A model generated the notes under the pieces. The model saw only the letters and a list, made by a program, of their open reading frames with translations, made no database searches and had not been told where the DNA came from. A program made the translations under genes and the position numbers. This document shows positions 19,745 through 29,458 of a stretch of 64,000 nt of DNA, in pieces (the first letter of the stretch is position 1; each line of letters starts with the position of its first letter). Source of the DNA: Anastrepha obliqua (lineage: Eukaryota > Arthropoda > Insecta > Diptera > Tephritidae); the NCBI RefSeq assembly GCF_027943255.1, contig NC_072897.1, positions 46,102,044 through 46,166,043 of the forward strand, given 5' to 3'.

Positions 19745-20410
19745 TTAAATTAAATCTTTTGATGGTAGTGACGGATTATATTTATATTTAAAGTACAACC
19801 TCTTTGCATTTCTTGTAATGGTGGTACCTTTATTTCTTGCATGCTTGTATTGTGACCAAGCGAAGTCTGTATTGGTTCTTTTCCATTTTGCATGCAATTT
19901 GTTTCGAATTATTACAACCGAACGGGCTTTATTATTGTACCATGGAAAATAGATATTCATAACCCATAAAGTACGGATGCAAACATAACATGATTATCAA
20001 ATAGTTCAGTGAGGGTTTTATTGAAAAAGTCATGTTTTTAATCTACAGTCTTATAGAAGCAACAGTTATTCCAGTAAACATTTGACAAATCAACCAGTAG
20101 ATCTTAAACATTTGCAGACTTCGGATCACGATACATAAATTGCCACTATCAACAGGATGATTAAAGGACATACATATCTACTGCACAGCATATTAGGTCA
20201 TGCTTAAAAAAGTTGGTAAAATTTGAGAATATGGCCAAGACTAGTTGCGATAACGAGCTCTAGCAAGCTAGGATTCGATTTTTTGGCATATATTATTGGT
20301 ACAGCAGATACCCTGTCAATTAGTTCAATGGCATTAGAATCATTCAAATCAATGAGTACCTCACCTAGAATCAGATCTCTCAATAAATCTAAGGTGGAGC
20401 TGGGTTGAGC
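19745..20410 (-). pseudogene. CR1-type non-LTR fragment: endonuclease C-terminus and linker
   Basis: Minus strand: RSLNKSKVELG region near 20400, then IYAKKSNPSLLELVIATSLG (end of the endonuclease). After several stops come MNIYFPWYNNKARSVVIIRN, KLHAKWKRTNTDFAWSQYKH and ARNKGTTITRNAKRLYFKYK, the linker between endonuclease and RT in CR1/jockey elements. Neither RT nor ends were found. Confidence 0.65.
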
Positions 20411-21120
20411 TGAGCATATGTACTTTTCTTCTGGGAGCGATGTCTACTAGGCATACTATTCGACAAGAAGGTGTATTGTCCTTAGGGTTAGGTTTGGTCT
20501 TTAGAGGGTTATGAGATGTCTAAATCTCATTTGACTATATCAATGACGTTTTTGACATATCTCCAAAAAATAATATATAATGATATAATGAAAAATCTAT
20601 ATATACATATATACAAAAAGCGCAGAGTAAAATGAGATCAACAGAAAACAAGAAATAAATCGATGGAACAAAAACAGTAAGAACAAAAAGAAACAAAATA
20701 AAAAAATACAAAAAAGGAAGATACAATAACATAAAACAAACATAAAATGCACATACCATACTATATGTATGCGTATATGTATTTGTTTCTGCGATATAGT
20801 GCTAATAAGAGTATTGATGTCGGCTCTGCTGCTAGCTAGTTTGAGCTACTCATTTAGCTTCAGCCGCACAACAATATTCCCACAGGTAGATAATCGACGC
20901 CAATTGCTTCTTTCGTCTAAGCTCGTGTTCATACTACATCCCTTCACGTAACTTTTCAGGCATACTCTCATGTAAAATATGTATCCATAATCCAGAAACC
21001 TAGCATCATAGAACAGAAGCGATCTCTTTTTGGATTCGCAGAAGAGAGCAATATATTTTAAAAGCTGATTGCGATCATGTGCAGTTTTTGTGCAAATGGT
21101 TAAAAACTGTTTTATGGTCG
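20411..21120. other. Spacer with no recognised gene
   Basis: AT-rich around 20530-20780, more balanced around 20820-20960. No protein similarity was noticed. Short frames here are low-complexity. Confidence 0.35.
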
Positions 21121-21124
21121 ATCC

Positions 21125-21313
21125 TTACTCGGTTGTTACTGTGACTTTATCGACATTTTCTTTAATATCAAAAATGCCTGAACGAAATCGACCAAACCAA
21201 AATTGCACGTAATTAGCTGTTACATTAGCAACATCATAAACACTATACACAGTTTGAGCAACCTGGCTTGCATTTTCGCCTTTATCAAAGAAAAACTGTA
21301 AAATGTAACTCAT
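21125..21313 (-). pseudogene. Mariner transposase N-terminal fragment
   Basis: Minus strand, about 62 codons: MSYILQFFFDKGENASQVAQ, YVQFWFGRFRSGIFDIKE. This is the first helix-turn-helix of a mariner transposase; FRSG and the adjoining acidic segment are characteristic. The rest of the gene is missing. The start codon is retained. Not the same sequence as the mariner at 2800. Confidence 0.8.
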
Positions 21314-21589
21314 AACTGAATGCGACGAACAGAAAACAGAAAAAAAAATTTTTTGTGTGAAATGTCACCTTGACAACGAGCAAAAACCTTAATTTGTTTG
21401 ATCGATACTTAATGAGGTATCGATCACTACAGCCCCAAACTAATATCCAAAATTACTAATTTATATACAGGGTGAATGATATGAAGTGTTACCTATTCAA
21501 AACACCATAACTTTTTTGTGTGAAATTAGTTTTTATTGATTTCAAAGACAAAATTGTTCAAAAAGGATTACAATTTTAACATATATTCC

Positions 21590-22480
21590 CTTTAGCTCGA
21601 TATGACCACCTTTTGCCTTCACTATAGCCTTCAAACGGTCAAAAAATGAGTTGCACGCTGCACGAATGTGATCTTGAGGTATTTTGGCCCATTGTCGTAT
21701 AATCCTTTTTTCAGCGCATCCATACTGACATTTTTTTAGTCCTCACCCTGCTCTCCAAAATGGGCCAGATGGAATAGTCCATCGGATTTGCGTCTGGCGA
21801 ATTCGAAAGTCATTGTGTGAACGAAATGAAGTGTGGAATATGATTTTTTAACCATTCTTGGTTCACACGAGATTTATGAGACGGTGCCGACTCCTGTTGG
21901 AATGTCCATGGTCTACGACCGAAATCTTTGCGTGTCCACGGCTCTAAAACAGCTTCTAAAACATTTTCCCGATAATAAATCGCATTCACTTTGACACCAG
22001 GCTCGCTAAAACCATTGGAGAGCGTTCATCAGCGGTCACTGCGGCCCAAACCATTACTTGCGATGGGAAATTGCTTCGAGTGGCCATACGTAGGCTCAAA
22101 TTCTCGTATGAGCGTTCAGTCAAGTAAACACGATCGTTTTGAGTGTTTATGAACTGCTCAATTGGGAAATTTGTTTCATCAGAAAACACAATGTTAGGAA
22201 ATTCGTCGCGTTCGTGCAAGCGCAACAACTCCTTTGTTCTTTCGCATCGAAATTTTTTTTTGCTGGGCTGAAAGATCGTCTGCTTTTTGGAACTTGTAAG
22301 CCTGGACCTTGAGCTCATTTTTTAATAAGTGTCGAATGCTGTATTGCGATATTTTCAGTTTTTTAGCCATTTTTCTTCCACTTTGACGTGGACATCGTCG
22401 TGCATGAACCGCGTTGTTGCGGTTTTTTTTGGTCCACCTCCATAGCGGTTTGCAATGCTACCAGTATCATTGTAACGTTT
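21590..22480 (-). pseudogene. maT-family transposase relic (DD37D)
   Basis: Minus strand pieces: YNDTGSIANRYGGGPKK, MATRSNFPSQVMVWAAVTAD, NIVFSDETNFPIEQFINTQN, DRVYLTERSYENLSLR, TFQQESAPSHKSRVNQEWLK and KNGPKYLKITFVQRATHF-region text ending near 21590. FSDETNF gives the first Asp. The second is Glu (QQES for QQDS), which alone would abolish catalysis. Several frameshifts and stops are present. Spacing in the family (37 residues between the second and third Asp) is the basis for the DD37D call, since the motif context QDSAPSH ... SPDANPMD is characteristic. Confidence 0.82.
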
Positions 22481-22502
22481 TATAATGCGATGCACAAACA
22501 TA

Positions 22503-23815
22503 CAGGGTTTCTGATGAAAGCCGCTACCAAAAAAAATTGAATAACTTTTTTTCTTTTTAAGTTATCTGTTCCATTTTTGTTTTAATTTGCAGATTGATCT
22601 TTAAAATTTATTAAAATGGATAACTGGGACACGCAAACAAGAATTTGGATAGTCCGCCGCTTTCACGCACTGGAGTCCGTAGTTTTGGTACAGAGAGAGT
22701 ACAGGCGGATGTTTGGCGGCGATCCCCCGAGCAGATGGACCATAATGAGACTGGTGAATAATTTTGCTGAGGAAGGAACAGTCGCAAGAAGGCCTTATCA
22801 TCGAAACCCACCAGTTCGGACGGAGGAAACGATCGCTGCTGTAGCTGCAGCTATACAAAGCAATCCAAGGGTTTCAACAAGAAGCTTATCTGCTCAACTT
22901 GGTGTCAGCCGACAGTCTTTGCAAACAATAATGCACAAAGATTTAGACTTATTTCCCTACAAAATTCAAATGGTTAACAAACTGAATGCAGCAGACTTGC
23001 CGATTCGCTTGGAATTTTGCCAGAAGATCCTGCAAATGGAGGAAGAAGACCAAAACATGTTAAACTGCCTTTTCATGTTTGATGAGGCCCATTTCGATTT
23101 AAACGGCAATGTGAACAAACAAAATTGTCGAATATGGAGTACTTCTAACCCACAGATACTCCACGAGACGGAATTGCATCCTCTTCGCGTGACAGTGTGG
23201 TGTGCGATTTCTTCACGCTGTATTGTCGGGCCTTATTTTTTTGAAGAAAATGGTCACACCGTTACGGTTACTGGAGACCGTTATTTGAAAATGCTGAAAG
23301 AATTTTTCTATCCAGAACTACGCCGAAAGAGAATTCCTTTCAACTCTGTGTGGTTTCAACAAGATGGGGCAACGTCTCACATAGCCCAGACTGTTATGAC
23401 AGAGTTGCGACGAAAATTTCCCGATAAACTGATTTCAAGAAACTCCGAATTTCGTTGGCCCACCAGGTCGCCTGACCTTACTGCACCTGACTTTTTCCTG
23501 TGGGGTTTATGTAAACAAGAAGTTTATAAAACAAAGCCAACAAATTTGGATGAAATAAAACAATCCATTCGGGCAACAATTGCGGCTATTCCTGTCGCAA
23601 CTCTCAAAGCAGCAATGAACAACTTTTTACTAAGATGCCGCACTTGTGTCAACGAGCATGGGGGGCATTTAAATTGAATTATTTTTAAAATTAGTTAAGC
23701 TACATTTAATAAAATTTAATGACCTTCAACTTGAAAAAAAAATAAATGAATTCCATACACTAAAAAAAAAGTTATTTGAGTTTCTTAATGTAGCAAAATT
23801 CTTCAGCCACCCTGT
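22503..23815 (+). mobile_element. Complete DD41D (rosa-type) element D, nested in the maT element
   Basis: 1313 bp between CAGGGTTTCTGATGAAAG (22503) and the inverted end TTCTTCAGCCACCCTG (to 23815). TA dinucleotides flank it at 22501-22502 and 23816-23817. It sits in the 5' untranslated part of the maT element and carries one uninterrupted transposase frame. Its insertion postdates that of the maT copy. Confidence 0.92.
22616..23677 (+). CDS. DD41D Tc1/mariner-superfamily transposase, apparently intact
   Basis: 353 residues from an ATG that begins MDNWDTQTRIWIVRRFHALE. Residues 1-120 form two helix-turn-helix units (PPSRWTIMRLVNNF, VSTRSLSAQLGVSRQSLQ). Catalytic Asps are D156 (FMFDEAHFDLNG), D250 (WFQQDGATSH) and D292 (TAPDFFLWG), with exactly 41 residues between the last two. 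That is the DD41D signature of the rosa/VISITOR group, first described from the tephritid Ceratitis rosa. NKQNCRIW and VTVWCAISS are family blocks. The protein ends HGGHLN. No disruption is visible. It diverges from the other DD41D copies in the window and has its own terminal repeats, so it represents a separate lineage. Confidence 0.93.
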   Translation: MDNWDTQTRIWIVRRFHALESVVLVQREYRRMFGGDPPSRWTIMRLVNNFAEEGTVARRPYHRNPPVRTEETIAAVAAAIQSNPRVSTRSLSAQLGVSRQSLQTIMHKDLDLFPYKIQMVNKLNAADLPIRLEFCQKILQMEEEDQNMLNCLFMFDEAHFDLNGNVNKQNCRIWSTSNPQILHETELHPLRVTVWCAISSRCIVGPYFFEENGHTVTVTGDRYLKMLKEFFYPELRRKRIPFNSVWFQQDGATSHIAQTVMTELRRKFPDKLISRNSEFRWPTRSPDLTAPDFFLWGLCKQEVYKTKPTNLDEIKQSIRATIAAIPVATLKAAMNNFLLRCRTCVNEHGGHLN

Positions 23816-24072
23816 ATTAGTCACTTTAAGGTGACTGAGCTCACGAACAATGGCTGTGATTTTCCAACCAAATATAACGCAATCACACTATTACGTTTGT
23901 ATTCCATCACAGAAAAAAAAATCAATAAAACTGAAACGCAAATGCTTTTGATGCCTTATAAACAATATATTGAACTGCCATTAGAACAATTTTGACGTTG
24001 ATGTCATGAGCTGTTTTACTGATACAAGCAGTGTGAAGTTGTTAACACTTCATATCGTTCACACTGTATATA

Positions 24073-24616
24073 GGGTTTTCCAATATAAGGTGTTATTTTT
24101 CAAATTTAAAGAAAAATACTATTTTGTAATATAAATGATCGGATGTTTATTTCATTATAAAGAGGAAGGTAAGCCGTTAATAGTGGATAAACATTGTGAC
24201 TAACATCAGGCAAATGACCACCACGATCACGCTTACAGGACATAATCCTTTTCAGGAAATGTTGCATAACCGAATTGCAAAGTGGCTGCCCTATGTCCTC
24301 GATAGCCTCACGAATTCCATCTTTGCGGTCTTGAATCGACCCTGGGCTGTTGGCGTTGACCTTCTCCCTCACGTATCGCCAAAGAAAAAAGTCGCATGGT
24401 GTTAAATCACAAGATCGCGGTGGCCAATTGTGATCACCTCTTCGATATGGTCCGGAAACTTTTCCCGTAAAAGATCAACGGTTTCGTTGCTTGTGTGGCA
24501 CGTAGCACCGTCTTGTTGAAAATTAACGTTGTCCAGAACAATACCATCCAAAAAATCGTTAATCATCTCTCGATAGCGCAATCCATTCACCAAAAACACC
24601 TATTATTGGAATACCC
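24073..24616 (-). mobile_element. Internally deleted DD41D element
   Basis: Left end GGGTTTTCCAATATAAGGTG at 24073, right end CACCTATTATTGGAATACCC to 24616, with TA-rich flanks. Only about 540 bp remain. From the right repeat the sequence jumps directly to transposase VNGLRYREMINDFLDGIVLD, so the N-terminal half of the gene and 5' untranslated region are deleted. The element lies a few bases from the right end of the maT element, both using adjacent TA steps in a TATATATA tract. Confidence 0.85.
24110..24596 (-). pseudogene. DD41D transposase C-terminal half
   Basis: Minus strand: VNGLRYREMINDFLDGIVLD, NVNFQQDGATCHTSNETVDL and LREKFPDHIEEVITIGHRDL. A frame change then gives WRYVREKVNANSPGSIQDRK, DGIREAIEDIGQPLCNSVMQ and RDRGGHLPDVSHNVYPLLTA. 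The second catalytic Asp is present (QQDGATCH); the third is lost near the frameshift. Closest relative in the window is the fragment at 4437-4775. Confidence 0.82.
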
Positions 24617-24689
24617 TTTATATATATATAATTATATATAAGAAGTATAAGAGTATATAAGAAACAAATCCATACAATCTTGCATTTAA

Positions 24690-24835
24690 CAGCCCAAATT
24701 ATTGTGAACATTTTCCTTTCATTGGTAGCGAATGCCTCCTCCGTCTTATTCAATGTTCGGGAAATGAGTTCTAGGTCTACATTTTCTTGTGTTAGTACCT
24801 ATATCGTATTTTGAGGCGTCAGTCAGGAGTATTAT
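24690..24835 (-). pseudogene. Ty3/gypsy pol fragment (RT-RNase H junction)
   Basis: Minus strand: ILLTDASKYDIG, then after a small frame change VLTQENVDLELISRTLNKTE and EAFATNERKMFTIIWAVKCK. The TDAS block, SRTLN and the NExxMxxIIWA block are the start of the RNase H domain of gypsy-type LTR retrotransposons. This is the only LTR-type coding trace recognised in the window. No LTRs were found around it. Confidence 0.75.
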
Positions 24836-25531
24836 ACTTTCTCATAAGGGGCAGGTTTCTCTATAAGTTTCGATTCATATATTTCAAGCTGTGATAAAAT
24901 CGAATCCACCCTTGCCATTAAAAATTGCTGGTGGTTAACAAATGGCCCGTGACACTAACACACACCACCTTTCTTGTCTGACTACCTTCTTTTACTACTT
25001 TTAACCCTTTTATTATAAACAATCATCTATGCATCGTTGTTGTTCCCTTATTTCCTGCATCAAAGATATAACTTCTAAGTTAAAACAAAATTAATTTCAT
25101 TATTAAGGAAAAGTTACTCGACATCAGTTAATATACAAAGGTACTTGAGAGCTCGTCTAGAGACATTGTACGACACATCATTACTATACTAAAACTATGG
25201 TTCATTGTAGTACTTAATCTTATTAACTGGTTCTTTAATTCCACTAGTTCTTTAATTCCCAATAATTGTGGTAAGTCACCCCTAAGGTCACTAGCGCCTT
25301 GTCGCGGTATGTGTCTGCTAAAGCGTTCACTCACTACCGATATCCATGCAAGAAATTTTATTCAGATTCAGAGATAAGTGTTCGTAATATGCATGGTAGA
25401 ATTACTACATCGTTTTGTTGCCTTGCACGCTTGCCTGTGTAATGCAGAGTGAGACACCGAGATATGCTGTCCCAGTTCAATGGGGCATTATATGACTCCA
25501 ATACATTGTCAGCAATTCCTTTATTTCTAAT
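24836..25531. other. Spacer, possibly further LTR-element debris
   Basis: A minus-strand frame near 24840-24930 (ARVDSILSQLEIYESKLIEK) continues into the gypsy fragment region, and another lies at 25128-25334 (SERFSRHIPRQGASDLRGDL). Neither could be assigned. No paired repeats were found. Confidence 0.3.
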
Positions 25532-25799
25532 TTATTTATTTATTTATTTAAGTCTATGAATTACAATCCTTACAGACTATGATACAAAAGTTGCTTAGAT
25601 TAAACTACTGATATATCACATGTATTTAAAAACAACTATAACATAAAATTCAAGAGATTTAAAAAATCTAATCTTGAAAGCGAAAAATCGAGAAAAGCAT
25701 GATTATGTATGGTATTTAATTCAGCACGAGTAAATCAAAGCATTACTGGCATACTTTTAACTTGCATAAAGTTTTCTCCATAAAAAAGGTAGAGGTTCC

Positions 25800-26815
25800 T
25801 AAGAGATCACTGAGCAACGTTAAATCGAATCCTTTCCCACAAACATGGGCAATCAATGATTGAAGTATTAGTATTATGAGTAAAGGACAGACACAGTATA
25901 CACCAATGAATTTTTAAAGACTTCAAACGAGCAGAGTATGATGACATGGGATCAATAAAATTCAGAGACCGCATATTTGAGAACAAATTTTTGCACACGC
26001 TCGGTTCTATTGATAGCTTGCTGACTACATGGGCTCCAAATAAAAACAGCATATTCTAAATGAGACCTAACAAATGATGTATAGAGTATCTTAATGGTAT
26101 AGGGATCAGAGATTTTGAAGTAATGTAATTTATATGGTTATTAAAAGAAAACAAAGAAACAGCTTTTGATGTTATTAATAAATAACACAAATAAGGGCGG
26201 TCCCAAGATACTTCCTTGCGGAACATCACAGGTGGTAGCAAAGGGGGTAGATGAAATACCATCAATTGGTACAACACAACGTATATTGCTCAAATAAGAG
26301 TTAATACATTGCAGAAATGCAGAATGAAAACCAAAACAAGCTAATTTTTTAATTAAGATTCTATGAGAAACTTTGTCGAATGCTTTCGAAAAGTCAGTGT
26401 AAATACAGTCGACCTGGAACCCAGCCGAGAAAGACTCAATGCAGTATGGACAAAAAACAACCAGATTAGATACTGTAGATCTGTTGACAACAAACCCATG
26501 TTAATTTGGGCAAATTAAAGATTTAACCACAAAGCTCAGTTTTGCATTGACCGCGTGCTCAAAAACTTTGCAAATAGTCGATAGCTTTGAAATAGGCCTA
26601 TCATTTCTAACGTAATTTTTATTGCAACTCTTCAACAAGGGCGTTATGGAAGTGAGCTTCCATGCGTCAATGAAACTCGCCGACGATATAGATTTGTTGA
26701 ATATGATTTTTAGGGGATAGACCAAGGGCGGACAATTTTTTGTCAAAACTGCTGAAAATCTATCAGCATCAGTTTGAGAGAAAGATTTAAAGTTGAGTAA
26801 AGCATTACTTATATC
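25800..26815 (-). pseudogene. Element F reverse transcriptase, C-terminal part
   Basis: Minus strand: ISNALLNFKSFSQTDADRFS, PLKIIFNKSISSASFIDAWK, LTSITPLLKSCNKNYVRND, RPISKLSTICKVFEHAV, then a stop, CIYTDFSKAFDKVSHRILIK and DVPQGSILGPPLFVLFINNI. The sequence then skips to thumb-region text (TSFVRSHLEYAVFIWSPC) and the C-terminus. The segment that would hold the F/Y-ADD catalytic motif is deleted. The join to the upstream part across the R1 insertion is exact in protein terms (LSLKDI then SNALLNF). Confidence 0.82.
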
Positions 26816-26816
26816 C

Positions 26817-27413
26817 TTTTTTTTTTTTTTTTTTTTTTTGGTGGGTGAGGTAGGGTTCAAAATGCCTTCGCACTTACAGCGACCGTCGTCTACTGCGTCG
26901 TATGGTGTGGCCACTAAAACAGTCCCTCCTCCTCTCCTGGGGAGACTCCCCTCCCGGAACTGATTTGTACATTACTTCGGGAGGGCCCAGAACGGCGTCC
27001 ATGAAAAGGACCAAAATTCTAATTCACCCACGTCTGGGTCGTCCGGGTCTGGTCTATAGCCTCGTCTTCTTTTGTCTCTATCTGCGGGGCTTCATGTTGT
27101 CGGCTTATCTTCTAGTCAAGTATATTAGCATCTCTGCCCATGTCAAGTTTTTTGGCACGTAGGACTCGCTCTATATACGTGCGAATAATTTGCCAATTTT
27201 CTGCGCTTGCTATCATTTTATCAGTGATGTTGTCAGCTCTTAAGGGGCCTAGTCTGCCTTCGACAGCTTTGCAATCTAGTTTCCAACTCTCACAGTTGAA
27301 GAAAGTGTGATCTGCGTCGTCAATGAGTGCATCTCCGTAGATGCATTTAGAGGTTTCTGACTTGCCTATGTTGTTAAGGTATTTGTAAAAGTATCCATGT
27401 CCAGATAGCATCT
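26817..27413 (-). mobile_element. 5'-truncated R1-clade retrotransposon fragment with poly(A) tail
   Basis: Poly(T) of about 22 nt at 26817-26839 marks the 3' tail of a minus-strand insertion. TATATCCTT occurs on both sides (from 26810 and from 27414) as a target duplication. The body encodes the extreme C-terminus of an R1-type ORF2: MLSGHGYFYKYLNNIGKSET, CIYGDALIDDADHTFFNCES and AENWQIIRTYIERVLRAKK. The C-x-H-x-C arrangement is the C-terminal zinc motif of the R1 clade. The 3' untranslated part (26842-27110) is GC-rich compared with its surroundings. Standard R1 is rDNA-specific; this copy is dispersed. Confidence 0.88.
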
Positions 27414-27420
27414 TATATCC

Positions 27421-27801
27421 TTAAGAGAAAGGTAAAGAGCTCCAAAGTTCAAGACATTATCTATATCAGAAGAAAAGTTTGCTCGGAACTTCAAGAAGAA
27501 CTTTAAAAACCTCAGCAAATAAAATTGTCGTTTCACTTGATTTTCTCCCTTGACTCTTGTCGAAAAAGATGCCAGTACGAACACTGGTACTACTCCTTCT
27601 AGTTTTTATGTATTTCCAGAAGGCTAAGTAATTTGCATTATTGTTCAACTCCATGTTATTAATATGTACAATATTATAGACAGATTTATTTAAATCGTTG
27701 AAATCCCTTGACGTTTGTTTATATTTTACGAAATACAAATGATTCTTAGTAAATTTAAACTTCTTGAAATAATTATTTTTAAGGTTTTTGGGCTTTTTCA
27801 A
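27421..27801 (-). pseudogene. Element F ORF2, endonuclease-RT linker
   Basis: Minus strand: NNYFKKFKFTKNHLYFVKYK, NANYLAFWKYIKTRRSSTS and GRKSSETTILFAEVFKVLLE, with a frameshift to EVPSKLFFSYIDNVLNFGA. The FWKYIKxRR block is the usual spacer upstream of RT in CR1/jockey proteins. No catalytic residues. Confidence 0.7.
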
Positions 27802-27829
27802 AGTCTTAGAAAACCAGGGTAATTTTTAA

Positions 27830-28590
27830 GGCTTTTTCTATCTGAGCGGAACGTTATCCAAGCAGAGTAGATAAAATGGACTGAATTTGAGAGTAGAGTT
27901 AGAGTTGGAGACACCAATGTATCTTGCTTAAATTGAAATCACCTAATACACATAAATGGTTGTCACTTAGATTATTCAAGACAAGATATACTATATTGTC
28001 AACATGCGCTTTGCACAACTCGAATGAACTTTCAGGCGGCAAGTATGAGGCAAATAGATATAAAGAGCCTTGTGAAGTGAGACAAATTAGAGTCATCGTT
28101 CATGAGTGGACACAAAAATGCGCTTAAGTGACACTTGGCAGTAATTAGAACGCCACACCCACGCAACCACACTGTTTTTGCAGCATCCCTGTCTTTGCGA
28201 AAAACATTGAATTGGATCGGGTTGGAGAATTCACTGTCAAAGAAACTAGTATTTAGCCAGGTCTTAACAAGAACGAAGATGTCGTAATCTAATTGCGCAC
28301 TAAGGGAATGCACATGCTTAGCCCCTGTACGTATGGAAGTAGACCTTAAGACCAGAGACATATTTTGATATCATCTTTAGATACGTAAGAAGAGAAAGAT
28401 ACTAAATATAACCATTTATATTTAACAAGAACGAAGATGTCGTAATCTAATTGCGCACTAAGGGAATGCACATGCTTAGCCCCTGCACGTATGGAAGTAG
28501 ACCTTAAGACCAGAGACATATTATATTTTGATATCATCTTTAGATACGTAAGAAGAGAAAGATACCAAATATAACCATTTATATTTGACT
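27830..28590 (-). pseudogene. Element F AP endonuclease, N-terminus duplicated
   Basis: Minus strand: LVLRSTSIRTGAKHVHSLSA, LDYDIFVLVKTWLNTSFFDS, FNVFRKDRDAAKTVWLRGCG, ASYLPPESSFELCKAHVD and LCVLGDFNLSKIHW. These are endonuclease blocks; Glu of ETWL is Lys here. The N-terminal 50 codons appear twice because of a 158-bp tandem duplication (28266-28423 and 28424-28585). The inner copy continues into the domain, the outer copy into the upstream region. Confidence 0.82.
28266..28585. repeat. 158-bp tandem duplication within element F
   Basis: AACAAGAACGAAGATGTCGT starts at 28266 and again at 28424. The units are nearly identical over their length; the second has a 4-bp TTAT insertion and few substitutions, so the duplication is recent compared with the element. 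Confidence 0.92.
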
Positions 28591-28752
28591 GCAACATCCG
28601 AACCCTACAAGTATTTGTACCTACTGCTCGTAATTGTTTTTTGTTCTGTTTTTTATAGACAGTCGTTCACTGTGCATTAATAACCGGAGCAGTACGTAGG
28701 TGAACACAGCCCGAAGTGTTAGAACCAGAAGTGGCTAGCGCAGAAATTTGTA

Positions 28753-29338
28753 CGAGGGGTTCAATTAGTACCCGTGTTAGAGGTGAAGACACCATATTTT
28801 TCAATTTTTGTTTTTCTGTTTTTCAACATAGTCCCCGTTTAGGAAGATGCACCTTTCCCAACGCTCCGGCCATTGTTTAACCCTTCCAAAAAACTGGATT
28901 TGTCGAACTCTGCAACAACTCTGTCTCGACGATGACTTTCTCGTTTGAACTAAACTTTTTTCTCGCGAGCCATTTCTTCATCTTGGGGAACAAGAAAAAG
29001 TCACAGGGAGCCAGATCGGGTGAATACGGGGGGTGCGGCAGCAATTCATAACGCAATTCACGCAATTTGGCGGAGATAAGTCCGGATGAATGTGCTGGTG
29101 CGTTATCGTGGTGAAGCATCACCTTCTTTTGCGCCAAATGCAACCGTGTGTCCTTCAATTTTTTGTGAAAACTGTCCAATAACCTACTATAGTATTGTCC
29201 AGTAATTCAAATTAGCCTATCAATCAGTCTGAAATTTGTTTACGGTCGTTTTATAAATGGCAGCACCTGGTGCTAACACCAACTTCCCTCAGGAACGCCC
29301 TCTGTTATCAAACACGGGTACTTATTAAACCGCCCTCG
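28753..29338 (-). mobile_element. Internally deleted mariner element inside element F
   Basis: Left end CGAGGGGTTCAATTAGTACC at 28753; right end GGTACTTATTAAACCGCCCTCG to 29338. TA flanks both sides (28751-28752 and 29339-29340). It is only 586 bp. The remaining transposase (28877-29179, minus strand) gives MDSFHKKLKDTRLHLAQKKV, MLHHDNAPAHSSGLISAKL, HPPYSPDLAPCDFFLFPKMK and a stop. The second and third Asps of DD34D are intact; the N-terminal two thirds and the true C-terminus are gone. Confidence 0.88.
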
Positions 29339-29458
29339 TACATGTTTTTGTTCCATTTATTATTGACTGTTGTCCACTGTGCACTATTAACCGCGTCAGT
29401 AGCGCAGAAATTTCATCAGACACGCCAGTATTGGGCAAAAGAGCAGCATCGACTAGTA

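Larger units (their letters stand above)
21468..24066 (-). mobile_element. maT (DD37D) element C, carrying element D inside it
   Basis: Left end CAGGGTGAATGATATGAAGT at 21468; right end ACTTCATATCGTTCACACTG finishing at 24066. The inverted repeats match at about 23 of 26 positions, and TA flanks each side (21466-21467 and 24067-24068). Excluding element D (22503-23815) it is about 1.28 kb, a normal length. The transposase lies on the minus strand between about 22480 and 21590 and continues past D only as untranslated DNA. Confidence 0.88.

Noticed and set aside
21399..21424. Hairpin GATCGATAC...GTATCGATC as a terminator
   Set aside because: Nine-bp arms with an 8-bp loop in intergenic fly DNA have no terminator meaning; probably chance or part of a mariner remnant.
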